Source: Psychroflexus planctonicus (GTDB taxonomy: Bacteria; Bacteroidota; Bacteroidia; Flavobacteriales; Flavobacteriaceae). Taken from it: DNA of 64,000 nt. The notes under the pieces are model-generated. The model was not told the origin of the DNA. It ran no database searches and was given only the letters and a program-made list of their open reading frames with translations. Numbering within the stretch: the first letter of the stretch is position 1; each line of letters starts with the position of its first letter. The position numbers and the translations under genes were made by a program. Location of the stretch: contig NZ_BMGM01000005.1 in NCBI RefSeq assembly GCF_014640195.1, positions 62,001-126,000 on the forward strand, in the 5' to 3' direction. Below are positions 26,540 through 36,548 of this stretch, in pieces.

Positions 26540-28936
26540 TTGAAAAAATATATTTTACTTCTTTTAATTTCCTGTGTATTTCAAGTGAATCATGCACAGC
26601 AGAAAACCATAGACAGCTTATTGATTGAACTAGAATCTTTCAATAAAGGAAATATTGAAAGAGTAGATTTATTAAATGAGCTAGCATACCATTATTCGAA
26701 ATCTAAACCCGATAGTGTATTTTATTTTTCTAACGAGGCACGGATGCTGTCAGAAAAAATTGAATATCCAAAAGGAATAGCAGATGCGCTTAAAAATGAA
26801 GCCATTTACTTTTACTACCAAAGCGAAGTTAACAAAAGTTTTGAAAATTTAGATAAAGCAATTTCCATTTACAAAGATAATGATGACATAAAAGGTCTTT
26901 CTAGTGCTTATAATAATTACGGTTTAATTTACAACAGTTACGGCAACCATCAAGAAGCTTTTAAAAAGTATGAAAAAGCATTAGCATATAACTTAATTTT
27001 AAAAGACACCTTTAGTCTAACACGCGGTTATGTAAACCAAGCTAACTCGCTATCCAACCAATCTAAATTTGATGAAGCAAAAGACTTGTATGAAAAAGGC
27101 ATGACTTTAGCTAAAAAAACAGAAGATTTAGAACAACAAGCTAATATCTATAACGGTTACGCCATTATAGCAGAACGAACTGGCGAATTTAAAGAAGCAA
27201 AAGCATCTATTTTAAAAGCCCAAGGAATTTACGAAAAACTGGATTTACCGGGTAATTTATTTATTACCCATAACAATACAGCTAACATAAATAGAAAACA
27301 AGCCAATTACGTAGAAGCTATACAAAACTTTCAAGAAGCTTTAAAATATGCAAACCAGATAGGAAATAAACGATATCAAGGAATTGTATATAATAATATT
27401 GCTAGTTGTTGGTACGATTTAGGCGATAACCAAAAAGCATTAGAAATGTATCAGGAATCCGTTGCTATTGCTGAAAAAATAGACCAACGCACCTACATGG
27501 CTGGAATTTCTAATATTGCGCTTATTTATAGTGAAGATAAAGATAATTTGGAAAAGTTAGATGAAGCATTGGCGCTTTACAAAAAAGTAGAAACACATTT
27601 ATTAGAACAAGAAACTTACGGAGAATTATCTAACACCTACAATAACATTGCTAAAGTATACTTACAAAAAGAAGACACCATAACCGCAAAAGCAAATTTT
27701 GAAAAAGCCATAAAGTTTGCTGAAGAAAAATCGAATAAATACAATTTAACTTCAAGTTACTCCAGCTTAGCCGAACTCTCGCTAATTAAAAAAAAATATA
27801 ATCAAGCTATTGAGTTAGGAGAAAAATCAATACAAATTGCAGAAGAATTAGAACTCCTTAAAGAAGTAATAAACACGGCGGAAATTCTTGTTAGTGCTTA
27901 TGAAGCAAAAGAAAACTATAAAAAAGCTCTTCAATACCAAAAAAGAATAGATCAAATTTCTAAAGATTTGTTTAACGAAGAAAAAAGCAAAGAAATAGGA
28001 AGGCTTGAAGCAGAAATGGAGTTTAAAGCAAAAGAGCAAAAAATTAGACTTGAAAACGAAAAAGAACTCCTGCAGAAAGAAGTTTCATTAAGACGACAAG
28101 AAAAGATAAATATGGCTTTTGCTGTGGGAATGATTGCCTTTTTAATCATTATTATTCTGCTATTTAAAAATAAAAGGGACAAAGAAAAAGCCAACAAAAA
28201 ACTACAAAACAGCCAAGAAAAGATTGAAAATCAAAATGAAGAATTAAAAGAGTTACACCATCAAAAAAACAAGCTTTTCTCGATTATTTCTCACGATTTA
28301 CGCGGTCCTTTACAGTCGCTTAATTCCTTTTTTGAAATGGCTTTGCAAAATGAAATTTCCGATGCAGAATTAAAAAGCATGGTACCTGAAATTAATAAAA
28401 ATTTACAACGAACCATTATTCTAACAGACAACTTGCTTAATTGGTCTAGTAAGTTAGTTAAGCGTCAACAAAGCAAAAAATCTTCTGTTTCTATATTAAA
28501 AGTAACCAATAATGTAGAAGATCTTTTTCAAACTTCAATAGATAAAAAATACATCAAACTTACTAAAATTATAGATGAAGATCTTAAAGTTTCTGCTGTA
28601 GAAGACAGTTTAGACTTGGTTATTAGAAACTTGCTCTCCAATGCTATAAAGTTTTCTGACGAAAAAGGCGAAATTGAAATTTCTGCAACGCAAATTTCAG
28701 ACAACGTACAGGTATGCATTAAAGATACTGGCATAGGCATGACTGATAATCAAGCTAAGAAAGTTTTTCATGGAGAATTAAATTCTGTGATTGGCACCAA
28801 TAATGAAAAAGGCTCTGGTATTGGTTTGCTGCTTTGTAAAGATTTTATTGAAGAAAACGATGGGAAGATTTGGGTTGAAAAAACCGCTCCAAATCAAGGA
28901 ACCAGTATTTGTTTCACCTTAGCTAAAGCAGAATAA
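26540..28936 (+). CDS. TPR-containing sensor histidine kinase
   Basis: 798 residues. Start codon TTG; it directly precedes a good signal peptide (to HAQ, about residue 20) and no ATG is available before residue 68, so TTG is accepted. About nine TPR units fill residues 40-480 outside the membrane, with a coiled coil at about 480-530, one TM helix at about 530-548 and another coiled segment. The HisKA dimerisation domain has phosphoacceptor His585 in SHDLRGPL. The HATPase domain shows N-box NLLSNAIKFS, G1 DTGIGM and G2 GSGIGL. No receiver domain. No response regulator gene is adjacent, so the partner is unknown. Confidence 0.92.
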   Translation: MKKYILLLLISCVFQVNHAQQKTIDSLLIELESFNKGNIERVDLLNELAYHYSKSKPDSVFYFSNEARMLSEKIEYPKGIADALKNEAIYFYYQSEVNKSFENLDKAISIYKDNDDIKGLSSAYNNYGLIYNSYGNHQEAFKKYEKALAYNLILKDTFSLTRGYVNQANSLSNQSKFDEAKDLYEKGMTLAKKTEDLEQQANIYNGYAIIAERTGEFKEAKASILKAQGIYEKLDLPGNLFITHNNTANINRKQANYVEAIQNFQEALKYANQIGNKRYQGIVYNNIASCWYDLGDNQKALEMYQESVAIAEKIDQRTYMAGISNIALIYSEDKDNLEKLDEALALYKKVETHLLEQETYGELSNTYNNIAKVYLQKEDTITAKANFEKAIKFAEEKSNKYNLTSSYSSLAELSLIKKKYNQAIELGEKSIQIAEELELLKEVINTAEILVSAYEAKENYKKALQYQKRIDQISKDLFNEEKSKEIGRLEAEMEFKAKEQKIRLENEKELLQKEVSLRRQEKINMAFAVGMIAFLIIIILLFKNKRDKEKANKKLQNSQEKIENQNEELKELHHQKNKLFSIISHDLRGPLQSLNSFFEMALQNEISDAELKSMVPEINKNLQRTIILTDNLLNWSSKLVKRQQSKKSSVSILKVTNNVEDLFQTSIDKKYIKLTKIIDEDLKVSAVEDSLDLVIRNLLSNAIKFSDEKGEIEISATQISDNVQVCIKDTGIGMTDNQAKKVFHGELNSVIGTNNEKGSGIGLLLCKDFIEENDGKIWVEKTAPNQGTSICFTLAKAE

Positions 28937-29377
28937 TTAGGTCTTTAACATATTAATATGTGGAATACCATCTTCTAAATACCCTTCTCCATCTACCTGA
29001 AAGCCGTGTTTTTGATAAAATGCAATTAAATATTGTTGTGCTGAAATTCTAATTTGGTTTTCGTTTAAAGTCAGGTTGATAAAATTTATAGAATAGTCTA
29101 ATAACCGATGTCCAACTTCTTTTTTTCTGAAATTCTGTTTAACAATAATTCTGCCTATACTTGGTTCTTCAAAGTAATCTCCTGCTTTAAAAATTCGTGC
29201 ATACGCAATTAACTCTTTATTGCTATATCCCAAAACATGGAAGGAGATTTGGTCTTTTCCGTCTATATCTTGGTAAACACAATCTTGTTCTACCACAAAA
29301 ACTTCAGACCTGAGTTGAAGCATTGCATAAAGTTCATCTAGATTTAAATCTGCATATTTTTTTATTTCCCACTTCAT
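28937..29377 (-). CDS. GNAT family N-acetyltransferase, ElaA type
   Basis: 146 residues from ATG 29375-29377. ElaA-like GNAT: LRSEVFVVEQDCVYQDIDG near the start is the family hallmark, and the acetyl-CoA loop follows in RIIVKQNFRKKEVGHRLL. An upstream in-frame codon at 29392 would overlap the CDF gene by 14 nt; MKWEI, 1 nt after the CDF stop, fits the family better. It is the last gene of an operon with the CDF exporter and abuts the histidine kinase stop convergently. The substrate is unknown. Confidence 0.88.
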   Translation of the reverse strand: MKWEIKKYADLNLDELYAMLQLRSEVFVVEQDCVYQDIDGKDQISFHVLGYSNKELIAYARIFKAGDYFEEPSIGRIIVKQNFRKKEVGHRLLDYSINFINLTLNENQIRISAQQYLIAFYQKHGFQVDGEGYLEDGIPHINMLKT

Positions 29378-29378
29378 T

Positions 29379-30278
29379 TTAATCTTGTACAATTACATTT
29401 TTGTTATCTGGTTTTTGGTATTCAGGCTGAATATTAATATGGTTAATTCCGTATTGGTTTACTGCAATCGTTTCAATTTGTTCTAAAATGGCATCAAATT
29501 TTGAAAGTGCTATGTCTTCATCAAAATCAATATGTGCTTCTAAATGCACTTCATCATCATTTAATTGCCAAATATGAACGTGATGCATGTGTTTTACTTC
29601 TGGCAAACTGTTTACCTGATTTACCAATTGCTTTACATTAATATCTTTTGGCGTAAACAGCATGAGTATTCCAAATGCTTTTTTAGCTAATTGAAAACCG
29701 ACTATGAGTAAGTAAATTGCAATCATTAGCGTAAGTACACCGTCTACCCAATATAATTGGTAATACTGCATTAATAAGCCGCCGATTAAAACGGCAACGG
29801 AACCTAGTAAATCTGTAAATAAGTGAAGGTAGGACGAACGAATATTCATATTATTTTTAGCGTCTGCATGCAAAATCCAAACGCTAATTCCGTTTCCTAC
29901 AATGGCAACTATAGATAACCAAATAACCAAAGTTGCATCGATAATTTCTGGCTTAAAAAAGCGTTCTGTTGCTTCAATAATTAAGAAAAATGCAATTACA
30001 ATTAAGGTGCAAGCATTTATAAATGCCGCAATAATTTCTGCTCTCTTGTAACCAAAAGTTTTATTTTGTGAAGCCTTTTTGTTGGAAAAAAATGAAGCGA
30101 CATAACTGATTAACAGTGAAACTACATCAGAAAAATTATGCAAAGCATCAGAAAGCAAAGCTAAACTACCGCTAATTATGCCACCGATTACTTGCGCAAC
30201 AGTAATGAGCACATTGAGAACGATGGCTATCAGCAGATTTTTCTGCTTGCTTTTATATGCTGTGTGGGCGTGACTCAA
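29379..30278 (-). CDS. Cation diffusion facilitator (zinc-type metal exporter)
   Basis: 299 residues starting with TTG and His-containing MSHAHTAY. Six TM helices with the CDF metal-site motifs in helices 2 and 5: LLSDALHNFSD and LHLFTDLLGS, followed by a C-terminal cytoplasmic ferredoxin-like domain (about 210-290) with several His and Asp. The fold exports Zn2+ or similar divalent ions in exchange for protons. It precedes the acetyltransferase by 1 nt and follows rpiB by 19 nt, so all three are probably one transcript. Confidence 0.92.
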   Translation of the reverse strand: MSHAHTAYKSKQKNLLIAIVLNVLITVAQVIGGIISGSLALLSDALHNFSDVVSLLISYVASFFSNKKASQNKTFGYKRAEIIAAFINACTLIVIAFFLIIEATERFFKPEIIDATLVIWLSIVAIVGNGISVWILHADAKNNMNIRSSYLHLFTDLLGSVAVLIGGLLMQYYQLYWVDGVLTLMIAIYLLIVGFQLAKKAFGILMLFTPKDINVKQLVNQVNSLPEVKHMHHVHIWQLNDDEVHLEAHIDFDEDIALSKFDAILEQIETIAVNQYGINHINIQPEYQKPDNKNVIVQD

Positions 30279-30297
30279 TAGATTAATTTAGCTATGA

Positions 30298-30729
30298 TTA
30301 TTTACAACGTATTTTCTCAACTCTGTTTTGATGTCTACCACCTTCAAATGGAGTGTTTAAAAAAACATCTACAAATTCTAATGCTTCTTCTAAACTAACA
30401 AAACGTGCAGGGATACTTAAAATATTGGCATTATTGTGTTGTCTAGCAAGTGAAACAATTTCTGTATTCCAACACAAAGCTGAACGAACTGCTTGGTGTT
30501 TGTTGGCTGTCATATTCGCTCCATTTCCTGAGCCACAAATTATAATTCCGTAGTTTGCTTTTCCTTGGCTAACATCTTTAGCTACCGGATGAATAAAATC
30601 TGGATAATCTACACTATCTGTTGAATCTGTACCATGATTAGTAACTTCATGTCCAGCTCCTTTGAGTTTGTCTGTAATTTTTTCTTTGTATTCTGTACCT
30701 GCGTGGTCGTTTCCTATTGAAATGTGCAT
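30298..30729 (-). CDS. rpiB: Ribose-5-phosphate isomerase B
   Basis: 143 residues. It interconverts ribose 5-phosphate and ribulose 5-phosphate. RpiB/LacAB fold: GNDHAG at the start binds the phosphate; Cys65 in CGSGNGA is the catalytic thiol; HNNANILSIPARF and GGRHQNRVEKI are conserved. The usual loop GTGIG is GSGNG here, common in Bacteroidota. First gene of the likely rpiB-CDF-GNAT operon. Confidence 0.95.
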   Translation of the reverse strand: MHISIGNDHAGTEYKEKITDKLKGAGHEVTNHGTDSTDSVDYPDFIHPVAKDVSQGKANYGIIICGSGNGANMTANKHQAVRSALCWNTEIVSLARQHNNANILSIPARFVSLEEALEFVDVFLNTPFEGGRHQNRVEKIRCK

Positions 30730-30759
30730 TTGATTTATTTTTTAATGTGTTGCTTGCTG

Positions 30760-30767
30760 CAAAATTA
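30760..30767 (-). promoter_or_regulatory. -7 element of rpiB
   Basis: Minus-strand TAATTTTG (TAnnTTTG), 30 nt before the ATG; it lies just after the nrdA terminator. Confidence 0.5.
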
Positions 30768-30800
30768 ATCTTTTTGTTTTCCTTTCAGTTACATTCATAT

Positions 30801-30842
30801 TTAAAAAAAGCCTGCAAGACTTTAAAACTTACAGGCTTATTA
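30801..30842 (-). terminator. Rho-independent terminator of nrdA
   Basis: On the minus strand AAGCCTGTAAG ... CTTGCAGGCTT (11-bp stem, one mismatch or G-T) then TTTTTTT. It starts 22 nt after the nrdA stop. Confidence 0.85.
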
Positions 30843-30863
30843 GTATTGGGTTGGTTTTAAAAT

Positions 30864-33323
30864 TTATGAACCACACATTAAACAATCGTCTCCTTCGGCA
30901 TCTTTAGATTGTTGTATCAAAGCCTTTAATTCTTCTGGAGATAAAGATGTATCATCAGAAACCTTTGCTGCTTTTACTTCTTGGAGTTTTTGTGCATTTT
31001 TAGCAGGAACAGATTCATTAGGTGTTGTTTCTGCAGGAATAGGTTCTTGCTTTTTCTCTTTTTTCAAAGTAAACTTGATGGCATCTACTGCAGATTTAGT
31101 TCTTAGGTAATACATTCCCGTTTTTAAGCCGCTTTTCCAAGCATAAAAGTGCATGGAAGTTAGTTTTGCAAATGTTGCCCCTTCCATAAATAAGTTTAAG
31201 GATTGTGATTGGTCTATAAAATAACCACGGTGTCTAGACATATCTATAATGTCTTTCATAGAAAGTTCCCAAACCGTTTTGTACAATTCTTTGATATCAT
31301 CTGGAATAATATCAATATTTTGAACTGAACCATTAGCACGCATGATGGCATCTTTTACATCGTCATTCCATAAGTTTCTTTCTACTAAATCTTCAAGTAA
31401 GTGTTTGTTTACAACTATAAATTCACCTGAAAGTACACGTCTTGTGTAAATGTTAGATGTATACGGTTCAAATGCTTCGTTATTTCCTAATATTTGTGAA
31501 GTAGAAGCAGTTGGCATAGGCGCTAACAATAAAGAATTGCGCACTCCATGTTCTTTTACTTCTTCTCTTAATTTACTCCAATCCCATCTTCCGCTTAATT
31601 CTTCATCTTTTAAGCCCCACATGTTGTATTGAAATTCTCCTTGACTTATTGGAGAGCCTTCAAAAGTAGAATATGGTCCTTCTACTTTTGCCAATTCCAT
31701 AGATGCGGTAACGGAAGCAAAATATAAAGTTTCAAAAATTTCTTGATTTACTTTTTTGGCTTCATCGCAAGTAAAAGGTAAACGCATTTTGATGAATGTA
31801 TCAGCCAATCCTTGAATACCTAATCCAACTGGACGGTGGCGCATATTTGAATTTTCGGCTTCTTTTACTGGATAGTAATTGCGATCGATTACTTTGTTTA
31901 GGTTTTTAATTACCCTTTTGGTAATTTTATACAATTCTTTGTGATCGAATTCTTTATTTTTCACAAACTTAGGCAGCGCAATAGAAGCCAAGTTACAAAC
32001 GGCTATTTCGTCTGGACTGGTGTATTCTAAAATCTCGGTACATAAATTTGAAGAACGTATAGTTCCTAAATTTTTCTGATTCGATTTTCGGTTGGCTGCA
32101 TCTTTGTACAACATGTACGGAGTACCTGTTTCAATTTGAGATTCTAAAATTTTCTCCCAAAGTTGGCGTGCTTTGATGGTTTTTCTGCCTTTTCCTTCGG
32201 CTTCATATTTTTCGTAGGTTTTTTCAAACTCTTCACCATACATATCAAAAAGTCCTGGACATTCGTTTGGACACATCAAAGTCCACTCTGCATTTTGCTC
32301 AACACGTTTCATAAACAAATCTGGAATCCACATGGCATAGAACAAATCTCTTGCTCGCATTTCTTCTGCTCCGTGGTTCTTTTTCAAATCTAAAAAACTC
32401 ATGATGTCGGCATGCCAAGGCTCTACATACATTGCAAAGGAACCTTTTCGTTTACCGCCACCTTGATCTACGTATCGGGCGGTATCGTTAAAGACTTTCA
32501 GCATAGGAACAATTCCATTAGAAGTTCCGTTGGTGCCCGCGATGTAAGAACCTGTAGCTCGAATATTGTGAATAGACAATCCGATGCCACCCGCAGACTG
32601 TGAAATTTTAGCAGTTTGCTTCAACGTATCGTAAATTCCGTCGATGCTATCGTCTTTCATGGTCAATAAGAAACAAGACGACATTTGTGGTTTTGGTGTT
32701 CCCGAGTTGAAGAGCGTTGGCGTTGCGTGGGTAAACATCATTTTAGACATCAGTTCGTAAGTTTCTAATGCACTATCTAAGTCGTCTACATGAATTCCAA
32801 CAGCAACACGCATGAGCATGTGTTGTGGACGCTCTGCTACTTCTCCGTTTAGTTTGAGTAAGTAAGAGCGCTCTAAAGTTTTGAAACCAAAATAATCGTA
32901 GTTAAAGTCACGGCTGTAAATAATTCTAGAATCCAACAAATCTTTGTTGTCCATAATTACTTGATACACATCATCTGCTAAAAGTGGAGCTTTTTTGCCT
33001 GTTCTTGGATTTACGTATTCGTGTAAATCGGTCATTACTTCACTAAAAGTTTTTTTGGTGTTTTTGTGTAAGTTAGACACCGAAATACGTGCTGCAAGGT
33101 GTGCATAATCTGGATGAGTTGTAGTCATGGTTGCTGCAACTTCTGCAGCTAAATTATCTAACTCGCTAGTAGTAACTCCGTCGTAAAGTCCTTCAATTAC
33201 ACGCATAGCAACTTTGGTAGGGACTACTAATGGGTTTAATCCGTAACAAAGTTTACGTACTCTTGCTGTAATTTTATCGAACATTACGGGTTCTTTGTGG
33301 CCGTCTCTTTTTACTACGTACAT
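30864..33323 (-). CDS. nrdA: Ribonucleoside-diphosphate reductase, alpha subunit (class Ia)
   Basis: 819 residues. Reduces ribonucleoside diphosphates to deoxy forms with NrdB. N-terminal ATP-cone (about 1-90) indicates allosteric control by ATP/dATP. The active-site Cys pair and the radical Cys are in MSSCFLLTM and NLCTEI. An Ala/Pro/Lys-rich linker (about 750-800) leads to the redox-active C-terminal CLMC pair that reloads the active site. nrdB lies upstream on the same strand but 667 nt away, with a four-helix-bundle gene and repeats in between, an unusual interruption of this pair. Confidence 0.96.
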   Translation of the reverse strand: MYVVKRDGHKEPVMFDKITARVRKLCYGLNPLVVPTKVAMRVIEGLYDGVTTSELDNLAAEVAATMTTTHPDYAHLAARISVSNLHKNTKKTFSEVMTDLHEYVNPRTGKKAPLLADDVYQVIMDNKDLLDSRIIYSRDFNYDYFGFKTLERSYLLKLNGEVAERPQHMLMRVAVGIHVDDLDSALETYELMSKMMFTHATPTLFNSGTPKPQMSSCFLLTMKDDSIDGIYDTLKQTAKISQSAGGIGLSIHNIRATGSYIAGTNGTSNGIVPMLKVFNDTARYVDQGGGKRKGSFAMYVEPWHADIMSFLDLKKNHGAEEMRARDLFYAMWIPDLFMKRVEQNAEWTLMCPNECPGLFDMYGEEFEKTYEKYEAEGKGRKTIKARQLWEKILESQIETGTPYMLYKDAANRKSNQKNLGTIRSSNLCTEILEYTSPDEIAVCNLASIALPKFVKNKEFDHKELYKITKRVIKNLNKVIDRNYYPVKEAENSNMRHRPVGLGIQGLADTFIKMRLPFTCDEAKKVNQEIFETLYFASVTASMELAKVEGPYSTFEGSPISQGEFQYNMWGLKDEELSGRWDWSKLREEVKEHGVRNSLLLAPMPTASTSQILGNNEAFEPYTSNIYTRRVLSGEFIVVNKHLLEDLVERNLWNDDVKDAIMRANGSVQNIDIIPDDIKELYKTVWELSMKDIIDMSRHRGYFIDQSQSLNLFMEGATFAKLTSMHFYAWKSGLKTGMYYLRTKSAVDAIKFTLKKEKKQEPIPAETTPNESVPAKNAQKLQEVKAAKVSDDTSLSPEELKALIQQSKDAEGDDCLMCGS

Positions 33324-33366
33324 GATATTATAATTTTATTATTGTGTTTTACTTTTGGTGCTGTTG

Positions 33367-33446
33367 GTTCTATAGTTTCTATAGTTTCTATTGCTGCTAT
33401 TGTTTCTGTTGTTGCTATTGTTGCTGTGGCTGCTGTTGTTTTATAA
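33367..33446 (+). repeat. Degenerate 9-bp tandem repeat array (left of the S23 gene)
   Basis: About nine units of GTTTCTATA-type sequence (consensus G-Y-T-K-C-T-R-T-N): GTTTCTATA, GTTTCTATT, GCTGCTATT, GTTTCTGTT, GTTGCTATT, GTTGCTGTG, GCTGCTGTT and so on. The same unit in the same orientation recurs at 33903-33970 on the other side of the four-helix-bundle gene. Confidence 0.85.
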
Positions 33447-33495
33447 CTGTGGCATTCATAGCGAATATAGTCTCTACATTGTTTTAATTGGTTTT

Positions 33496-33867
33496 CTAGA
33501 ATTTCTTATTATTCTTTTCTATTACTTGTAAAAAATTATTAATCTTGATTCCCAATTTTTGAATTCGTTCTTGCAAATTTTTATACAAATCTTTGTCTTT
33601 TAAAGAGCCTGTTTCATATAGGGTTTCAAGATGATCTACAGTTTCATCATTTGAAGACAGTGCATAAATAATAAATCGGATATGATCATTAATATAACGC
33701 CTTCTGCCATAACCTTCAACAATGTTTGACCTAACCGATTTCATAGACCTACGAATTTGACTTCCTTCTTCATACATTTCAAACTTGGGCAACTTCATAG
33801 TCATCTTGTGTATATCTATGGTTAAAGTTCGAGCTAATTGCCATATTTCAAGTTTTCGGTAGCTCAT
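33496..33867 (-). CDS. Four-helix-bundle protein (S23 / 23S rRNA IVS-type, avd-like)
   Basis: 123 residues, no signal peptide. It begins with [15 protein letters not shown] and includes [19 protein letters not shown], the typical signature of the small S23/IVP family (TIGR02436-like), which forms four-helix-bundle pentamers. Relatives are encoded in 23S rRNA intervening sequences and, as Avd, beside diversity-generating reverse transcriptases; many stand alone with unknown function. Here it sits between nrdA and nrdB, enclosed by two arrays of the same 9-bp repeat, with no reverse transcriptase or rRNA nearby. This suggests a small inserted cassette, not an nrd accessory gene. Confidence 0.9.
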   Translation of the reverse strand: MSYRKLEIWQLARTLTIDIHKMTMKLPKFEMYEEGSQIRRSMKSVRSNIVEGYGRRRYINDHIRFIIYALSSNDETVDHLETLYETGSLKDKDLYKNLQERIQKLGIKINNFLQVIEKNNKKF

Positions 33868-33902
33868 GGATTTTGGTTGCTTTGGTTTATATTAATACTG
33901 TG

Positions 33903-33970
33903 GCTTCTATTGTCGCTATGGCTGCTGTTGCTTCTACAGTTCTACAGTTTCAATAGCAACTATAGTGACC
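33903..33970 (+). repeat. Degenerate 9-bp tandem repeat array (right of the S23 gene)
   Basis: About seven units: GCTTCTATT, GTCGCTATG, GCTGCTGTT, GCTTCTACA, GTTCTACA (8 nt), GTTTCAATA, GCAACTATA. Same consensus and orientation as 33367-33446. It ends 20 nt before the nrdB stop. Confidence 0.85.
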
Positions 33971-33990
33971 AAAGAGATTACATTACTATT

Positions 33991-34971
33991 TTAAAAATCA
34001 GCATCAAAACTAATTTGGCTATCTTTTTCTTTGTCTTTATTCATCACCCCTGCTTTTTGGTATTCACCTACTCTTTTTTCGAAGAAGTTTGTTTTTCCTT
34101 GCAGGTTAATCATGTCCATAAAATCGAATGGGTTGGTGGTGTTGTATTCTTTTTCACAATCTAACTCCATTAACAAACGGTCTGTTACAAACTCTAAATA
34201 TTGAGTCATTAAAGTTGAATTCATTCCGATTAAACTAGCAGGTAGCGACTCTGTGATGAATTCACGCTCGATGTTTAACGCATCGATGATAATTTCCTTG
34301 ATACGTTCTTTTGAAACTTTGTTAACTAAGTGATTGTTGTGCAAGTGTACCGCATAATCACAATGCAGACCTTCGTCGCGGGAGATTAACTCATTGCTAA
34401 AAGTTAGTCCTGGCATTAATCCGCGTTTTTTCAACCAAAAGATAGAACAAAAAGCACCTGAAAAGAAAATTCCTTCTACCGCGGCAAAAGCGATAAGGCG
34501 TTCAGCAAAACTTGGGCTTTCTATCCATTTTAATGCCCAATCTGCTTTTTTCTTAATGGCAGGAAAGTTTTCGATGGCTTTAAAAAGCACTCCTTTTTCT
34601 TCTTCATCATTTACATAAGTGTCAATTAATAAAGAATAGGTTTCAGAATGAATGTTTTCCATCATGATTTGGAAGCCATAAAAGAATTTTGCTTCGGTAT
34701 ACTGTACTTCGTTTACAAAGTTTTCGGCCAAGTTTTCATTTACAATTCCATCTGAAGCAGCAAAGAATGCTAAGATGTGTTTAATGAAGTATTTTTCGTC
34801 ATTATTTAATTTGTTTTCCCAATCACTAATATCTTGGTGTAAATCTATTTCTTCTGCGGTCCAAAAACTTGCTTCTTGTTTTTTGTACCATTCCCACAAA
34901 TCTTGGTGTTTAATTGGAAAAACTACAAATCGGTCTTTATTTTCTTGTAAAATGGGTTCGTTTTGAGCCAT
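33991..34971 (-). CDS. nrdB: Ribonucleoside-diphosphate reductase, beta subunit (class Ia)
   Basis: 326 residues. Carries the di-iron tyrosyl-radical site of the R2 protein: ligands in EEIDLHQD / [11 protein letters not shown], the [13 protein letters not shown] segment (Glu, His) and [13 protein letters not shown]. The C-terminus ISFDADF is the peptide that docks into NrdA. It precedes the S23 cassette and nrdA on the same strand. A tandem GTTTTCAACA motif 91-112 nt upstream of the start may be part of its control. Confidence 0.95.
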   Translation of the reverse strand: MAQNEPILQENKDRFVVFPIKHQDLWEWYKKQEASFWTAEEIDLHQDISDWENKLNNDEKYFIKHILAFFAASDGIVNENLAENFVNEVQYTEAKFFYGFQIMMENIHSETYSLLIDTYVNDEEEKGVLFKAIENFPAIKKKADWALKWIESPSFAERLIAFAAVEGIFFSGAFCSIFWLKKRGLMPGLTFSNELISRDEGLHCDYAVHLHNNHLVNKVSKERIKEIIIDALNIEREFITESLPASLIGMNSTLMTQYLEFVTDRLLMELDCEKEYNTTNPFDFMDMINLQGKTNFFEKRVGEYQKAGVMNKDKEKDSQISFDADF

Positions 34972-35061
34972 AGATTCTATTATTTTGGGATTAAAAAATT
35001 GTTTTTTGGGACTAACAAATATGTAAAATAAATTAGCATGTTTTTGTAAAAATCGACAAAG

Positions 35062-35083
35062 GTTTTCAACATAGTTTTCAACA
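35062..35083. promoter_or_regulatory. Direct repeat upstream of nrdB, possible regulator site
   Basis: GTTTTCAACA twice, 12 nt apart (35062-35071, 35074-35083), about one helical turn. It lies in the 279-nt gap before nrdB, which has no gene. Which protein binds is unknown; it does not match the classical NrdR box. Confidence 0.4.
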
Positions 35084-35250
35084 ACGCTAAAAGTGCAGTG
35101 TTTTGGCTGCTTTTCGCTAAGGCTTGATTTTTAGATAATTAAACAGCTTGTTTTTGTTAAACACCAATGAAAACGGTAAGTCTGAGCCGTTTGATTTTAC
35201 AGAAAATAGAACGTAAAAAAAGTAAAAATCAGAACCTAAATAAGTTGGAT

Positions 35251-36537
35251 TTAATCTTCAATAAGCTTCAACTCAACCGTATCTATTTTGGTGTTTGAAG
35301 ACTTAATAATTTTAAGAATAAAATGCTCAATTTCGATGCGTTCTCCTTCAGTTGGAATTTCTTCTGCAAAATTCACAATAAAACCACCTAATGTTTCGTA
35401 TTGTTCACTTTTAGGAATATTTAATTTATAGGTTTCATTTAAATAATCTACTTCCAATCGAGCAGAAAAAACATAATGATTATCAGCTATAACTTTTTCA
35501 TTTAATTGCACTGGGTCGTGTTCGTCTTCTATTTCACCAAACAATTCTTCTACAATATCTTCAACAGTAATCATACCGCTTGTTCCACCATATTCATCTA
35601 TAACCACAGCAATGCTTTTTCGTTTTCTAATAAGCATATTTAGCACGTCTTTTACCAATGAAGATTCTGGAACATAAATTACAGGCAGTAAAATATCTTT
35701 AATGTTTTTAGGTTTTTTAAACATATCAAAAGAGTGCACATAACCAATAATGTCGTCTTTGTTTTCATTATATACCAAGACTTTAGAAAAACCGGTTTCA
35801 CTAAACAACTGAATAAGCTGATTTGGATTTTCATTTTGTTCTACAGCAACAATCTCGTTTCTGGGCACCATTGCTTCTCGCGATTTTACATCTGAAAATT
35901 CTAAGGCATTTTGAAAGAGTTGTATTTCTGAATCTATCTCTTCGTTTTGTTCTGCTACTTCCATCTGCTCGTTAATGTAATTACCTAGCTCAACTTTACT
36001 AAAACTCAATTGCACTTCGTCTCCCTTTATATTAAAAAACTTATTGAGAACCAGGTCTGAAATCCACATAACAAAACTGGAAATAAAACTAAAAATTACA
36101 TAAAAAAAGTAAGCGGGAATGGCAAAAACCTTTATTAGATTATTGGCATAAATTTGAAAAAACACTTTTGGAAAAAACTCTGCTGTAAACAAAATTACCA
36201 AGGTTGAGATGAGCGTTTGTGTAAAAAGTCTGGCTTCGTCAAAGAAAAAATTGATGAGCCCAAAATCTGGATTTTCTACTGTGGTGATCCAACTCATTAA
36301 AAAATCACCCATATAAAAACCGTAAATTACGAGTGCCACGTTATTACCTATTAACATGGTTGCAATAAACTTAGATGGTTTTTTTGTAATTTGAGTAAGT
36401 ACTTTTGCTACAAGGTTATCTTGTTTTTTTTCTAACTCTACAAATACTTTATTAGCCGATATGAATGCGATTTCCATTCCTGAAAAAAAGGCTGAAAAAA
36501 GCAATGCTAAAAAAATAACAAGTATTTGATGATCCAT
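35251..36537 (-). CDS. CNNM/CorC family hemolysin-like transporter
   Basis: 428 residues. DUF21 membrane domain with four hydrophobic segments (about 1-150), two CBS domains (about 205-330; SREAMVPRNEIVAVE, then VVIDEYGGTSGMITVEDIVEELFGEI) and a C-terminal CorC/HlyC domain (about 345-425). This family is linked to Mg2+ or Co2+ efflux and cation homeostasis, though older entries call it hemolysin. It is the last gene of the coaX operon; no terminator is obvious before the nrdB upstream region. Confidence 0.9.
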   Translation of the reverse strand: MDHQILVIFLALLFSAFFSGMEIAFISANKVFVELEKKQDNLVAKVLTQITKKPSKFIATMLIGNNVALVIYGFYMGDFLMSWITTVENPDFGLINFFFDEARLFTQTLISTLVILFTAEFFPKVFFQIYANNLIKVFAIPAYFFYVIFSFISSFVMWISDLVLNKFFNIKGDEVQLSFSKVELGNYINEQMEVAEQNEEIDSEIQLFQNALEFSDVKSREAMVPRNEIVAVEQNENPNQLIQLFSETGFSKVLVYNENKDDIIGYVHSFDMFKKPKNIKDILLPVIYVPESSLVKDVLNMLIRKRKSIAVVIDEYGGTSGMITVEDIVEELFGEIEDEHDPVQLNEKVIADNHYVFSARLEVDYLNETYKLNIPKSEQYETLGGFIVNFAEEIPTEGERIEIEHFILKIIKSSNTKIDTVELKLIED

Positions 36538-36548
36538 TTTTGTTGTTT

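Noticed and set aside
33367-33446. CRISPR array
   Set aside because: Units are 9 bp with no spacers and no cas genes; it is a degenerate tandem repeat.
33496-33867. Diversity-generating retroelement
   Set aside because: The four-helix-bundle protein resembles Avd, but no reverse transcriptase, template repeat or variable repeat is visible.
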